From NCBI RefSeq assembly GCF_032854445.1, contig NC_088306.1, positions 27,067,764-27,131,763 of the forward strand: a DNA stretch of 64,000 nucleotides, given 5' to 3'. The number at the start of each line of letters is the position of its first letter. Position 1 is the stretch's first letter. The notes below the pieces were generated by a model. That model did no database searches. It worked only from the letters and a program-made list of their open reading frames with translations, and was not told the origin of the DNA. Below, one piece after another: positions 1-11,620 of the stretch. The translations under genes and the position numbers were made by a program. The stretch is from Liolophura sinensis. Taxonomy: Eukaryota > Mollusca > Polyplacophora > Chitonida > Chitonidae.

Positions 1-1033
1 GGCTTACTTTGTTTTCTGTTCACTTTTCCTCATGAAGACAATCTAGAGAGAATCTTATAGGATAATCTGTCTGCAGATGGGAAAAGGTTGGAGCACCAAA
101 TATGCTGTTAATTCCGATTGGTTGATAACACGAAGATATACCAAGGGATATAATTTGTCTTCAAAAAGTTGGGAGTTGTCAACCCAAAGTTAACTGAATG
201 CAATACTTAAAAAGATACACAAATAAACAGTTCAATTATTGGCTTTATGCTGAGAACGCAATACGCTCAGAAACATCTGTAGCGCACCTGAAATATGGCT
301 GAAATCAGAACTGAGATCTGTTCCATACTTCACACTTTAGCTTCAGATATACAGATAAATGTTTAAACTCTTCCGGTCATGTCGTTGCGCTGTGGTCACG
401 GCGTCAAAGCTGTACGCCATTAAAACAGGTTTTCCGTTACCTTGACGTAATTCCCATTTTATATCACCCCATTACCCGCGAACAATAAAAGCTATACTTT
501 AAGGAACATACTTAACCCCTTTGGACAGCGAATTTTTCGAATCAAGCAACTGCGTAATAGCTATGCTGCGAACAACCGCATCGGCAGCGCTCAACGTTCA
601 TGGGTGAGAGGCTGACATTGGAAATACCCACTGCAACTACAATGACGCAGTGATGTTTCTCAGGAAGAGTTTTTTTAAAAATCCGAACAAAAATGTTACC
701 GGAGAACCGAACTTTCAAGTTTTCCAAGTTGAGAAAAATTGTTTGTGCCATAAATGTTCAGACACTAAACAAGAGAAAATTACGTGTAATTGGCTGTTTA
801 GACGACATTCCTGTATCATTTGGCAACCACAATCGACGTCCCAGTGCAATAACCACGGGCCAATTCACAAAATAACGTTCGAAAGCAGCCCTCAAAGTCC
901 CAATCCATTATGAAAGGCACATTTACGAAAATTAAGACGGATTCATTCAGAGAGAAAGTCATGTTGGAAACATGCAGGAAATGCTCAAGGCGAATGAAAT
1001 CAGTATCCAAATCGTGTACTATTCCACACCAAA
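1..1033. other. Unannotated stretch
   Basis: AT-rich unique-looking sequence with only short overlapping open frames on both strands. I see no recognisable domain, RNA gene or repeat structure here. Confidence 0.4.
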
Positions 1034-1038
1034 TTACA

Positions 1039-1166
1039 TTTATTTATTTGATTGGTGTTTTACACCGTACTTAAGAATACTTCACTTATACGACGGCGGC
1101 CAGTATTATGGTGGGAGGAAATCGGGCAGAACCCGCCGGAAATCCCCGACCATCCGCAGGATGCTG
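1039..1166 (-). repeat. SINE-A fragment, 3' half
   Basis: The reverse complement matches the 3' half of the SINE-A family, whose fuller copies lie at 10947, 38544, 47741 and 56397: the Pro/Gly-rich looking central part, the conserved ACGGCGTAAAACACC-type domain and an AATAA-rich tail. The tRNA-like head is missing. The broken end abuts the 3' terminus of LINE copy A, so the SINE probably landed in or beside the LINE tail. Confidence 0.8.
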
Positions 1167-1929
1167 AATGAATGAATGATTATGGTGTAACGCCGCCTCG
1201 ACAATGTTTCAGCGATATCGTGGCAAGAACAAGTTGAAAACACCAGACGGTCATTGGTTTTCGATATGATGGCAAACATGAAAAACAAAAAGTTTAAAAT
1301 TCTAAAGCCACGTATATATATACATTTTAATTATCTGTTTCATACTTCACCGTTTAGCTACATAGATACATGTTTAAACTCTTCCACTGTATAATATACA
1401 GGTAAATAACCCTTGAGTTTTTTTTTACCACAGCATCTTGAGCAATTTTGGTAACAAATCATATATGGAGTTGACTGTGCAGAATCTATGTCGAACATAG
1501 GCAAAGCCTACACAGTCAGCCAAGATATGTTTGATGCCGTATTGAGCATCACATGCAAGACAGAGGCAGAGCCCCATCAGGAATAAAATCAGGACCATAA
1601 TGCCCAAAACAACACCTCGTTGAAACTAGTTGTCTCCACACATCCCATGTGCATGAGAATTACAGTCAATGACAGGGTAAATAGCGTGAAGTTTATTAGC
1701 CACCTGCAAATCCCATTAGCCCTGCCAAAGGCTTCGACTATACCCAAGAATGTTTGCACTATAGTCTGTATAAGGTATTTTTATTTTTGATATAGGTTTA
1801 TTCAGGGCAGATTTAGCTTCCCGGTCTACGATTGTGTTTCCATGGATACCAATATGACTCGGTATCAAACAGAATATAATATCTTTAACTCTTTTAATTA
1901 GTTTTCTGTGTAAGGCTAGAATTTGAAGA

Positions 1930-2392
1930 ATTTAGTTGTTTGCTCCTATCATTTATATTATTACTGCATCGAAAGGGATTACGGGAATTAAAATCCCCCA
2001 TTATAATAAAAGGTTTAGGTAATAGTTGTATTAAGTTATATAACTGAGAAGCTGACAAAGAAGAATCTGGAGGAATATAAACCGAACATAAAGTAAGTAA
2101 TTGTTTCGGAGAGCGAAACACGAACGGCCACAGCATGAAGCTCTGTTTTCAGGGCAATGGGACTGTGTATGATGTTATTATGGATGAAGATAGAGGAGCC
2201 ACAGATAGCTCTCCCCTCTTCACTGCAATTGGTACCATAATGTGAATAATTTGTATGAGTTATTTTGTCTTTGTCAGATGTCTTCAGGTGAGTTTCCTGA
2301 AGAGAAAGACCAATAGAATTTAGTGATTGGACTAGCTGTTTTATTTCAACAAAATTTACCTTAAGGCGTCGACAATTGTATAGATTTGTCAT
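1930..2392 (-). pseudogene. LINE copy A APE-type endonuclease N-terminal remnant
   Basis: The frame opening near 2392 has the order expected of an AP-endonuclease-like LINE domain: an N-x-R-x-L-x-x-N start, ETHLK (the Glu is the likely metal ligand), a serine/glycine-rich strand, TLCSVYIPP, then GDFNSRNP. The equivalent blocks appear in copies B, C and D. A frameshift near 2080-2130 splits it into two frames. The conserved C-terminal catalytic histidine block is absent because the element jumps to its 3' region just after the GDFNS block. The domain would nick target DNA to prime reverse transcription; here it is truncated. Confidence 0.7.
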
Positions 2393-2401
2393 GTATAGAC
2401 A

Positions 2402-2749
2402 TTACGGAAAGAGGCGTATAGGAGATTTATCTCTATGTTTGGGCTGACCACGATCCTTCCTTGGCGATTGGCTGAAAGATTTCCCTGGTGTGGGTGATGT
2501 ATTCATTACATCCGTTTCTGATATTGAAGGATCAGAGCCCTCCAACGATCCAAACATATTAACAGGTTGAACAGGACCCCTAGTGACTTTAGAGGGACGC
2601 CCTGTGGAGACAAAAGGTTTATTATTATTATTTTGAGGTTTATTTTTGGACTTATTTTTGGCATTATTATTTTTATAGGGATTGGGTTCATGTGTATTTT
2701 TGGCATTACTATTTTTGGAGGGATTTGGTTCAGGTTTAATTTTTGGCAC
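2402..2749 (-). pseudogene. LINE copy A ORF1 (gag-like) C-terminal remnant
   Basis: A 115-codon open frame rich in Lys, Asn, Pro and Ser (KNNNAKNKSKNKPQ-type runs). It corresponds to the low-complexity C-terminal part of the ORF1 protein in LINE copies C (42368-42772) and D (48027-48326). In those copies this part follows a CCHC zinc-knuckle segment, which is missing here. ORF1 proteins of I-group LINEs bind RNA. Because the zinc knuckles and the N-terminus are lost, this is a fragment without expected function. The frame's AT-rich bias reflects its Lys/Asn content. Confidence 0.65.
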
Positions 2750-2959
2750 TTTTATTTTTAGAGGGATTGGTTTCGGGTTTATCAGTGTGTTCGGTACTAT
2801 TTGCTGGTCTCTTTTGTTGTATTGAAGTAGTCTGGATTGAGTAAGAATTATGCACAGCTTGAGCCGAAAGTTGCACAGAGGTAGACAATTTGTTATGTTT
2901 TTTCTTAGGTATTTGAAAGATGTTTTACGCCGTTCTCAAGAATATTCACACAGTTATGA

Positions 2960-3270
2960 AGCAGAGTGCCATAGGTTCTGGACATATTTACTTAACAAAC
3001 TTCGAGTGAAGGCGTTTGATGAAAGAACGTTTGACACACTAGTTTTTGAAGTAAGTCATGACGTTGACTGAAATCGTCACATAATATAAGTGGAGACGTG
3101 CAGCACAGTGAAATCAGACCAGCGACAACAGTGATAACTGGCTAAAGGTCACACGTAACGGATCACACAGCATCTAACAAATGCTACAATACCAGATACA
3201 CGCCATATGCTGAGCCCTTCCGTATATTGGTGAGGTAATTTACATCAAAATTGAAACCTCTAGCATAGCC
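2960..3270 (+). repeat. R-B dispersed repeat, 3' portion
   Basis: The stretch with GTGAAGGCGTTTGATG, then TTTGACACACTAGTTTTTG, then a TCTAACAAATGCTACAA block and CGCCATATGC is repeated with divergence at 23840-24110, 37570-37850 and 59098-59290. No coding capacity is shared between copies. A 35-bp scrap of SINE-A tail precedes it at about 2917-2950. Confidence 0.65.
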
Positions 3271-3448
3271 GGCATGACAAGATTACATTGAAGCTGACGG
3301 GATTCCACTACAGTTGGTCGACGAAGAATCCCATTTCACTTTTTTGACTCTAAAACAGGTAAACTCAGGTAAGAGGTAAACCATTGTAGACCCTCATCTT
3401 TATTTTTTAATTCGTGCTGAAAGTGAATTCATGATAACCCTGTGCAAG

Positions 3449-3451
<3 letters not shown>

Positions 3452-3506
<55 letters not shown>
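3452..3506. repeat. AT dinucleotide microsatellite
   Basis: An uninterrupted run of about 27 AT/TA units directly visible in the sequence. Confidence 0.97.
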
Positions 3507-3510
<4 letters not shown>

Positions 3511-3689
3511 TGTTTATTCCATAAGTAATTTTTCATTTATCTTTCGGGTGAGGGTGTCTAGTGGTGAGAGGCGTTTGTCTTTCAATCGGTAGCACACATG
3601 AGGTACGGGTTGAAACCCTTCCCGCTCTTACTGCTTCTCGAGTGACTGTTTCTGGAGTCTAACGCTCTTTCGAGATCTCTTGTCTTCGA

Positions 3690-3965
3690 TCAGCCATTGC
3701 ACATCTGTAAGTCACGTCTGTGAAAAGTTACGTATAATGTTATTTTAATAACAAACACGCTGGTTCCGCTAAAGCCATGATGCTAAGGGACGTGTAAATT
3801 GCTACTGTTTGCGCATTTACATGAAGAGTTAACGTTGAATAGAACACTGATTGACGGGAAAATAGGCCGTATTTCACCGGTTACGTGAAACCATTTGCAA
3901 GCTATCACACTGTCGTCGCTGCTCTGATTTTACAATCTCTTTTATATTTAATTATATAAATGGCC
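3690..3965 (+). repeat. R-A dispersed repeat
   Basis: Diagnostic core: CCGTATTTCACCGGTTACGT followed by a TATCACACTGTCGTCGCTG block. Related copies lie at 4205-4320, 63105-63235 and 63290-63520 on this strand, and at 6770-7440, 8225-8400, 9575-9860 and 20265-20830 on the other. It has no protein-coding signature. It could be a MITE or part of an unrecognised transposon. Confidence 0.65.
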
Positions 3966-4204
3966 TGTCCGGTTTCCTCCTCACTGAGCGCGACCAGAAA
4001 TGAGAAAATTTCTAAATTTTCTAAAAAAAAATCTAAACCAGTGACTTGTGAATTACAGTGAACATCACTGCACTTTTCACCTAATTCCGGTTTTCGTGAA
4101 AAGTTAAAATACAACCCTAATTGAGGTAAACTGAAGAGTAGTTTTACATCGAAACAGACGTTGGGACCAGCCGTCAATAAATAAGGAAGTTCCATGTCAC
4201 TAAC

Positions 4205-4320
4205 AATAACAGGGGACCGTATTTCATCGGTTACGCGTGACTATTTCCCATTCATCACTGTCGTCGCTGTTCTGCTTCTTACTCTCTACTCTGTGGCTGT
4301 AAGACCGTTACTATCGTATC
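4205..4320 (+). repeat. R-A dispersed repeat, partial
   Basis: A second, more diverged copy of the R-A core (GACCGTATTTCATCGGTTAC, then CACTGTCGTCGCTGTTCTG) 240 bp after the first. Confidence 0.6.
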
Positions 4321-4549
4321 CTTGCTTTCTGTTTTCCATATGTTGGCGCCTGCATCTGTGAAATCTTAAGGCTTGAGTTGGTTAAGAACAGTCTCATTCC
4401 GCTTGACACGGGGCTAGGGACTGTATATTAATTGTGTTGAGTTAGATCGTCACATTGGATGTAAACGGTTAACTGCTTCTCTTTTCATACTTTCATGCTA
4501 TTTTCGTACTTTATATACTTTCTCGGGTCTTCGGTGGTGTCTGTTATAG

Positions 4550-4645
4550 GCCGTTAAAGGAATTGGCCTTGCGATTATTGATCTGGAGCGTTCTTAATGG
4601 TTAACTGCTGATATACTAATGTCTCGTTCAACGCATACATTTATG
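4550..4645 (+). repeat. Module A of the R-B/R-C repeats
   Basis: A block of about 80 bp built around CTTGCGATTATTGATCTGGA. The same block, with divergence, recurs at 5300, 33310, 46830 and 51555 on the plus strand and at 57990 on the minus strand. A related version (module B) sits in each R-C copy. Confidence 0.6.
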
Positions 4646-5299
4646 AGCGTTATTGGGAAAGGCAGCAGAAAACATCTTCATTGGCCTCTGAAACGAATTT
4701 CTCAATACTGATTTTATTCCTCTCTCCACTGGCCATCTCATACATACACCGATGATGCTATTCACTAGCTTTAGATGTAATATGCGAGTTGTGCAGGTTT
4801 ATTTCGGCAACGTTTCTGTGCAGTGAGTGGCTGCACAATACTTTTTGTATTTCGTATAGAGAGCCAATGATTCAGAAATAGGGCTGAGCCCTGAATGGGG
4901 CTAGTTTGTAGACTAAGATTATTACTTTGTAATTTAATAGTGAAACACGTTTTGCATTGTTCACATATTATATGATATGTATATTTATATAAAAAGGATG
5001 GTTTCATTTGTTGAACATGTTTGATTTCACATATCCCGAAGTCCACGTTTTTACTTACACTACTGTGACCAGATTTGCAGTGAATAGCACTCGTCGTATG
5101 GGGTTTAAACAGTGAGAAGATGAATTCCTGGCCGTCAGGGTCGGTGCTTTCCTGAAACATTTCTGCACAGCGGTGTGAACATACGGCGCACCAGGTATGC
5201 CCTCCAACATCTCTGATGAAAATGACGTTTTGCATGATTCCGTCCTATTTTCGTACTTGTATATTTACTTACTTCTGTGGTGTCTTACGTTAAGCGTCG

Positions 5300-5395
5300 T
5301 TTTGGGAAATGGCCTTGCGATTATTGACCTGGAACATCCTTATTGGTTAAAAGGTGGTATACGAGTGGCTGTTTCGAAACATCTGTATTTTTTTA
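5300..5395 (+). repeat. Module A of the R-B/R-C repeats
   Basis: A close copy of the block at 4550 (CTTGCGATTATTGACCTGGA). Here the translated core G-L-A-I-I-D-L-E-H-P is open. See the separate finding on this module. Confidence 0.6.
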
Positions 5396-5499
5396 CTTAC
5401 GTCTGCTTATGCAGTGGTGATACGTGGCGTATACTACATTTTAACTATATACATGAACATTTGAAATAAAAAAAAATTAACTGAAATAAACCTATAATA

Positions 5500-6470
5500 A
5501 GAGACCGGATTTAGTAGGTGCAACCATTCCTAACTTTGACCCTGTCGTCAATGCTATAGATTTACTCTCCATGATGAAGACTTCTATATTTATGCAAACT
5601 AATTCATACACACGGGATACCCGCTGTCATATTAGTAAGATCTGTATGACCTTAACATAAGGTGAGCAGAGCTGAACAGAGCAGTCACACACATTTCATA
5701 TTGGGAAGATAGCGCACAGCTACATGTAGCCTATATATCAGGGCTAAACAGCCTGGGTACCATCGATTACGTAACAGCCCGTCTACCAGCCGTTGCTAGA
5801 AAATTGAACTCTGTCTCATTAATAGTTGCTTTCTCGTATACCTTCCCGAAACGTAATTTGTTCCTTGAGGCAATTTTCGTTCTACCCGAGGCGTTCGTCA
5901 TCAATTGATCTGCTCTCGACAAATCTGTTTAGTTGGCTTGTGACACTTTTGCTTTCGATCAAAACCATACTAACACGAAAAATGTATGCAGCGCTTTGCA
6001 GAATGCCAAGCCCCAATCAGTAGTGAGGCAGGACTAAAGGGAAAGTACAGTGCAAAGTGTAGACCTTATTCATAATAACTGAGGTATATACTGTACATCA
6101 TATACACCTCAGCTATGTTAAACCTCACGTACACCTTAACAATTCTAAATAATATAACACATGATATATCCCAGAAACTTTTAAAAATTGGGAATACGAG
6201 ACGATGTACCAAAAATGCACACCTCATAACGTGGAAAAATACAACACAAATCTTCATCGCATGATAAATGATAGTCATGATAAATGTGATAAATTGTACC
6301 CATAAATGGATGGGGATCTGTTCATTTTCTTTGTACAAGTTACCAACTTTGTGAAAATTGCTTGCCCAAAGCAAGCTTTCTTAAACTCAGTATCTCTCAC
6401 AACATTCATCAAATCCTTCTTGAGACAACAGGCATTCAGCCCTTCAGCAAATCTGCCACATCCCTGCCAA
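5500..6470. other. Unannotated stretch
   Basis: AT-rich sequence with short open frames on both strands (for example 6066-6374 minus) that lack any recognisable motif. I see no repeat that I can tie to others in the window. Confidence 0.4.
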
Positions 6471-6769
6471 TACTGAAGTACAACTTTCCCTGCAACCCAG
6501 TGGACAATCTTTATATCGTCAACGTATACTCCCAGCCCATAACAATAGTCGTGAATCGTCTAAACAATGAGATGATGCCTTCCTGGGCTTCGGGGTCGTG
6601 CTTCCCTGAAACATTTCCTCTCTAGCATTGCCGTAAACATACTCCGGACTAGATATACTCTGCAAGATCTTTAATGAGAATACAATATATAAAGGTAACC
6701 GTATCAAGGTATCTGTAAAATATATATATTATTTTTATCTTTTATATATTATACTGCGCAGGCAATGGA

Positions 6770-7440
6770 ATTGAAGACGTACAGCACGGAGAGTAAAACT
6801 ACAGCAGCGACGACAGTGTGATAGCCAGCAAGTCGTGTATCATGTAAACAGATGATGCCTTCATGGGCTTCGGGGTCGTGCTTCCTTGAAACATTTCCAC
6901 TCACACCTAACTGGTGAAATACGGCCTCTGGTCAGTTTACCCTTGTTAGGGTTTGATTCTAACTGCTCACGAAAATGCTTGAAAAGTAGGAAATCAAACG
7001 CCCCCTATCATGATGGTGTAAGCAGAATTAGATCAAATTCATGTTAATTGCAATATTTTAGACATCACTAGTCTAGAAATTTTCTCAAAATATAACACCA
7101 TTGATAGACTACATTGTCACTCATGGGTGGTACATACATACCGTAACACATTAATTATTATTGGAAAAGTGCATTTTTAGGGCATTTTAGGAAATCGTTA
7201 GATACCAAAAGTAAGCTAGGGTTCAAGCTGTTATTTTAATGATTAAAGCAAAGTGCAGCACAGCCTTGGCTAATACATAATTGCAATCATTTTGCTGTAT
7301 ATTGGTTTGTACACCTGTTGAGATCCCATTGTCAATTTCACTGTTTTCCCAAGTGATCATTTCTCTGGAATTTTCGTGAATCATGTGATAATGTACAAGC
7401 CGAGTTTTGATAGGTCCAATAACGGGCTGCCGTAGAGTAA
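6770..7440 (-). repeat. R-A dispersed repeat, long copy 1
   Basis: From about 6905 the sequence aligns by eye over roughly 540 bp with 20265-20830: the same order of AAAATGCTTGAAAAGTAG, TTCATGTTAATTGCAATATT, ACACCATTGATAGACTACAT, AAAGTAAGCTAGGG and TCGTGAATCATGTGATAATG blocks. Copy 2 lacks some short pieces. The R-A core lies at the left end (6775-6840, reverse orientation). No shared open frame is visible, so it is probably a non-autonomous element. Confidence 0.75.
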
Positions 7441-7499
7441 GGTTATTAGCCCGATCTACACAGAAGTCTTTGCATATCAGAGCAGACTTGTAATTTAAC

Positions 7500-8220
7500 A
7501 CACCTTTGGGAGAAAATTAAAAGCATATTTCGCACCTTAACATGAAAGCGTCATGTCCGACATTAGTGTACCCGTCATGAAAGGTAAAACGAGTTCAAAG
7601 AACATGTAAAACAAAGCATGTGTCAAATGTATTTTGGCTTCAAACGTACAGCCGATCCCATCGAGAGCTGGAATTCAACATGCGACACCATTGGTGGGAG
7701 TATGATCATCTCTATTAAAAACAGAGAGGGTATGACATGAGAGAGCCCAGAGGTGTAAATGCATTCTTATTTGGAGAATTGTGTTTGCCAAGAATTAGGA
7801 CGTATCCAAAGGGGTTTTTTTTTTTGTCATTTGTGACCTGAAGCATAGAAATTCTTATTTCCTCGCTCAGCTAACTAAGTATGGCACTGAGCATGTCCTA
7901 ATTCAATTCCAGCGTGCAAAAGAAAACGGACTAATGCATCAACTTCAGAAATCGTCAAAGGCAACAAGGCTGTTACACTTTGTCTGTTCTATTGAAAAAC
8001 CCACCGGGCTTAATCAAATTTGAAGGGGTTTTTTTCAGATTGCATTCGCGTAAGAGTAAAAGGCACATTGCACGTCTGCAACGAAAACAGTGACCGTTTT
8101 CTAAAAATAATTTTACCATTGTGCAATTTTTGCTGCCTGGTGAAAATGCTATGAAACTTTGCAAACATCTCTGTTTGTCACTAATGCAATAATTCAATTA
8201 AAATCACAAGAAAAAAATAC
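7500..8220. other. Unannotated stretch
   Basis: No repeat, RNA or coding signature recognised. A short poly-T tract lies near 7820. Confidence 0.35.
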
Positions 8221-8224
8221 AACA

Positions 8225-8400
8225 TGTGAAGGAAAACAAGAGCAATGACGCCAGTGTGATAAATGGTTACGTGTAAATGGTTATTTCCGGTCTGTTTAAT
8301 TAATCTCAGTTCGGTTTTTTATACAGATGCTTAAATAGTAGCAACTTACACATCTCGTAGCACCACGGCTTTGGGAGAACTATGTAAACAAATTCAACAT
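8225..8400 (-). repeat. R-A dispersed repeat, partial
   Basis: The reversed R-A core (GACGCCAGTGTGATA...GGTTACGTGTAAATGG) is followed by the ATGCTTAAATAGTAGCAA and AGCACCACGGCTTTGG blocks found in the long R-A copies at 6905 and 20320. Confidence 0.6.
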
Positions 8401-9570
8401 TAACACTTGTACAAACAACCAATGTTATTTAACACAAAATCGGTTTTCTGCCAGTTTTTCCTCCGTTTTATATGACAGCTAATTTCCCCTCCAGATCTTA
8501 CGTAATGACACTTTTATCTGACCTATGTAGACCTCTCCGCTGGCTCGATTCAAGCAGACAATCCATCGACAAGCGTCACTGCATGTTGGGACATCACATC
8601 ATATCCCGAGCTGTAGACTTTTTTTCCTCATGGGACGGCCTGAATCTATTAGTTTGTTTTTTTCCTTGCTCGCAGGCTTATATTAAAAGCTGTGCGTCTA
8701 CATCAAAGACTCTTTGTAATACCGAGAAGAAAGGATGAGGTTCGAGTACATAGGCTCCCGAAAGAGTTGCTTAACATTTTTGACCGCTCACATAATGCAG
8801 TAGGACTTTTTCAACCTTTCAACTCGAAGCTCCCCTATTCTGTTGGAATAAAGGTGGATGCCCTGGGCATACAGGCAGTAGTGTAGCATGGAAATCTATT
8901 CCTCGAAACATACATTCGCATACCAGCCCTCAAAATGGACCTTTCAGGTCAATAATCGATATAAAGATAGATATCCACCATTCATGGACTTCAAGGAAAG
9001 CAGACGCTCCAATTTGTGCAGATATAGGTACATATTTTCTCTTTCAACGATTCTGTCTTAATATGTACAGCTCCTGTCTTTCGTTCGATTTCCTCTGCAT
9101 TCAACACACTAGTGATGTCACCCACGCAGACTGATTCGTCGGTGGTCATTTCTTTCAGTGTATTCAACGTAATAGTTTCCTTTTCGAGTGATACTCTCAA
9201 GGATTTTGGCTACAAGAATATGCCGTCGCCTGGGAATTCGGTTTCGGCCTCGTTGAGACTGGATCTAGATATAATCACCTATTTCAGAAATTGAGGGTAC
9301 ATGTCTACCGTCTTCAGATCTGACCATTCGCTGCGTGCGTCTTGGGGTGACCTATTAGGCCAGCTTTGAAATGTTCTCTTTATTTGGGGCCGTAGATCTT
9401 TTGTTGGATTAAGATTGGGATCAGAATCCCCTGAAATAGCATCTGATATCCTGAAACTGCTCTAGGTGGGTTGTTCGTAGTTTCTTCGATAAGACAAAAT
9501 GAAACGCTCTACATTTGCCCTGACACTGAGGGCGGAATCGGGTGTCCTTCATAACTTGTATAACATAATT
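8400..9570. other. Unannotated stretch
   Basis: Mostly unique sequence. Minus-strand 9440-9350 has a faint resemblance to the C-terminal part of Tc1-type transposases, too weak to call. Overlapping open frames at 8472-8886 and 8991-9294 show no recognisable domain. Confidence 0.3.
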
Positions 9571-9574
9571 TGAA

Positions 9575-9720
9575 CGTACATCTAAGAGAGAAAAACCGGA
9601 CGTACAGCATAGAAAGTAAATCCGGAGAAGCGACGACAGTGTGATAGACGTACAACATAAAAATTAAAACCGGGGCAGCGACGACAATGTGAAAGGCGTA
9701 AAGCATAGAGAGTAAAACCG
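9575..9720. repeat. 48-bp tandem repeat inside an R-A copy
   Basis: The unit CGTACAGCATAGARAGTAAA plus CCGGRGMAGCGACGACARTG starts at 9601, 9649 and 9697, a strict 48-bp period, with a partial unit before it at 9575. The flank (9720-9860) is R-A sequence in reverse orientation. Confidence 0.85.
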
Positions 9721-10344
9721 GCTGGCAAATGACCTCACGTAACCGATGAAATACGGTCTCTTGTTAATTTACCCTATTTAGTGTTTTAGAAAATTCTAAC
9801 TTTTCATGTAAATGCTTAAATTGTAGCAATTTGCACACTCTCGAGCACCTTGGCTGAAGCAGAACTAGGCAGAAAAAAATGCAGTCTGGAAATACTCAAA
9901 ATGCTGTGTTGTCTTCCGATTTAACATACAATAACATAAAAAAACATTGCGAACGGACTAGTCCTCGAGGATGTTTTGGCTAACAGTAGTATCCAGCAAG
10001 AATTCTATAGTTCAGACGTACAGCATAGAGAGAAAAACCAGAATAGCCGTTATCTTTGAGTAGGCATTGAATTTTTCCCTAAAATTATGTTCCCCAATGA
10101 TTTGATTTACTTTCAAGCGGATGGGTGGTTATACCGAAACCACATCCTAAATATTAATTAATGAAACAAAACTTGTATGGCTTCTTTTTTCCTTTGCACC
10201 AAATATACACATACCTCTATAGATACATATATTTCATCACATAAACACACGTAACGGGACGTGAAGGGCAAAAACAGCAGTAGAGATAGAGCATACACGT
10301 TACACGGATATAAAACAGAAACATATTTTACATACAAACACTAT

Positions 10345-10665
10345 GTATTGCAATCAAAGCCCGACTGAGATTCCTTGTTTGACCTGGAACCAATTCATGG
10401 ACTACGAATTCGAACTTTGATATGGAATGCCTGGAATATCCATTGTCTGCCCGACATCATTGAAAACTGATGACCGTTTCTCTCTTGTGTGTTACCGGCT
10501 TTATTTCCTATTTGTATAATTTCTTACATACCTTTGTCTTTGGGAGCTAGTGGTAAACGTTTTTTTTGGAAATGGATCTTGCGATTATCGACTTGGAACG
10601 CCCTTTACGGACTACGGATGGTATACGAATGTCGGACATGACGCTTATATTCGTAATTGATAGGG
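10345..10665 (+). repeat. R-C dispersed repeat
   Basis: About 320 bp containing, in order, GACCTGGAACCAATTCATGG, CTCTCTTGTGTGTTACCGGC, TTTGTCTTTGGGAGCTAGTG and the module-B core CTTGCGATTATCGACTTGGA. Close copies are at 14035 (-), 39965 (-), 45955 (+) and 58090 (-). Two of the five sit inside LINE copies, so the family has been mobile after those LINEs. It has no visible transposase. Confidence 0.8.
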
Positions 10666-10946
10666 CACGGTGACATAAAGAAATAATCGGCATGGAATTG
10701 AGTATATACATTAGATGTCGTAGATGTACATCTAGTATTGAGACAAACATATTTACAAACAAACACATAAAGAACTAATAGACATAAAAGATTCCCAACA
10801 AACAGGAATGCACCCATGTAAAGACTGAACAAGCAGAACTTCAGATTTTCCGTACTTTTATTTGTCAGACACCTTCGAAAAAGGTCTTCAATTCATTTCA
10901 TTTAAATAAATTGAAGCTTCTGAATAATTCAATATAGAAGAGGCAT

Positions 10947-11211
10947 GAGGGGCCTCTGTGGCTCAGTTGGTTAGCACGTTAGCGCAGCGTAATGACCCAG
11001 GAGTCTCTCACCAATGCGGTCGCTGTGAGTTCAAGTCCAGCTCATGCTGACTTCCTCTCCGGTCGTACGTGGGAAGGTCTGGTAACAACCTGCGGATGGT
11101 CGTGGGTTTCCTCCGGGCTGTTTCCACCCGGCATAATGCTGACCGCCGTCGTATCAGTGAAATATTCTTGAGTACGGCGTAAAACACCAATCAAATAAAT
11201 AAATAAATACA
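10947..11211 (+). repeat. SINE-A, full length
   Basis: A tRNA-derived SINE. The head has a pol III A box-like TGGCTCAGTTGG and a B box-like GAGTTCAAGTCC. A conserved body follows, then the 3' domain GAGTACGGCGTAAAACACC and an AATAAATAAATA tail. An imperfect target duplication flanks it (AAGAGGCAT at 10938, AAGAGGTAT at 11212). Such elements are transcribed by RNA polymerase III and copied by LINE enzymes. Confidence 0.93.
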
Positions 11212-11461
11212 AGAGGTATAAGACGGAAACTAATATCCATGTGTTCGAGTATGAGGTTACTATACTGTGAAAGAAAAAAAAGGCTCGATCAACGACTTTC
11301 TTCAAATGGTTTGTTATGCAATGGTCTATTCGCTTCCTTTAGAAACCATTTGAATGGCAATATGATTTTAACGGAATTACCGAACATTAATATACTTACT
11401 TCAAATGGAAGGAGGACGAAGACCTCTCTTTTCAGATGAAAACTGGTCAGGAAATAGCTGT

Positions 11462-11620
11462 CTAATAATGTGACGCTTGTTATCCCGAAGCTATATGATC
11501 CAAATGACTGGTTTTCCCTAGTGACGGTACTGGCAAAATGATAACGTGACGCTTGTTACCCTGAAGCTGTATGCTCCAAATGACTGGTTTTCCCTAGTGA
11601 CGGTGCTGGCAAAATAATTA
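11462..11620. repeat. 76-bp direct duplication
   Basis: GTGACGCTTGTTAYCCYGAA to GGTTTTCCCTAGTGACGG occurs twice, at 11470 and 11546, with only a few differences. Confidence 0.9.

Larger units (their letters stand above)
1167..2905 (-). mobile_element. LINE copy A (I/Nimb-like non-LTR retrotransposon), internally deleted
   Basis: Read on the minus strand the element runs from the end of ORF1 (about 2750-2402, a Lys/Asn/Pro-rich low-complexity gag tail ending in SPIRLFP) into the endonuclease start (2392-1930, with an ETHLK motif and later GDFNSRNP) and then jumps near 1915 to the region after RNase H (about 1610-1425, with the C-x-x-C...KHIL...C pattern shared with copies C and D). The whole reverse transcriptase and most of RNase H are absent. 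The 3' end (1430-1167) carries the family's tail, ending in ATTCATTCATT. Copies B, C and D in this window define the family. The element is dead. Confidence 0.8.

Noticed and set aside
4771-5235. A 154-codon minus-strand open frame with several Cys and His residues
   Set aside because: The Cys/His spacing fits no zinc-finger pattern I know. Its start overlaps a dispersed block also seen near 6571 and 6851, and it is flanked by repeat modules. Probably chance.
9350-9440. Possible Tc1-type transposase C-terminus on the minus strand
   Set aside because: Only one short block (PNLNPTKDL-like) is reminiscent, with no second supporting motif.
10975-11045. tRNA gene candidate
   Set aside because: The A- and B-box-like motifs belong to the SINE-A head, which has a long body and tail, target duplications and many relatives here. 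There is no sound cloverleaf.
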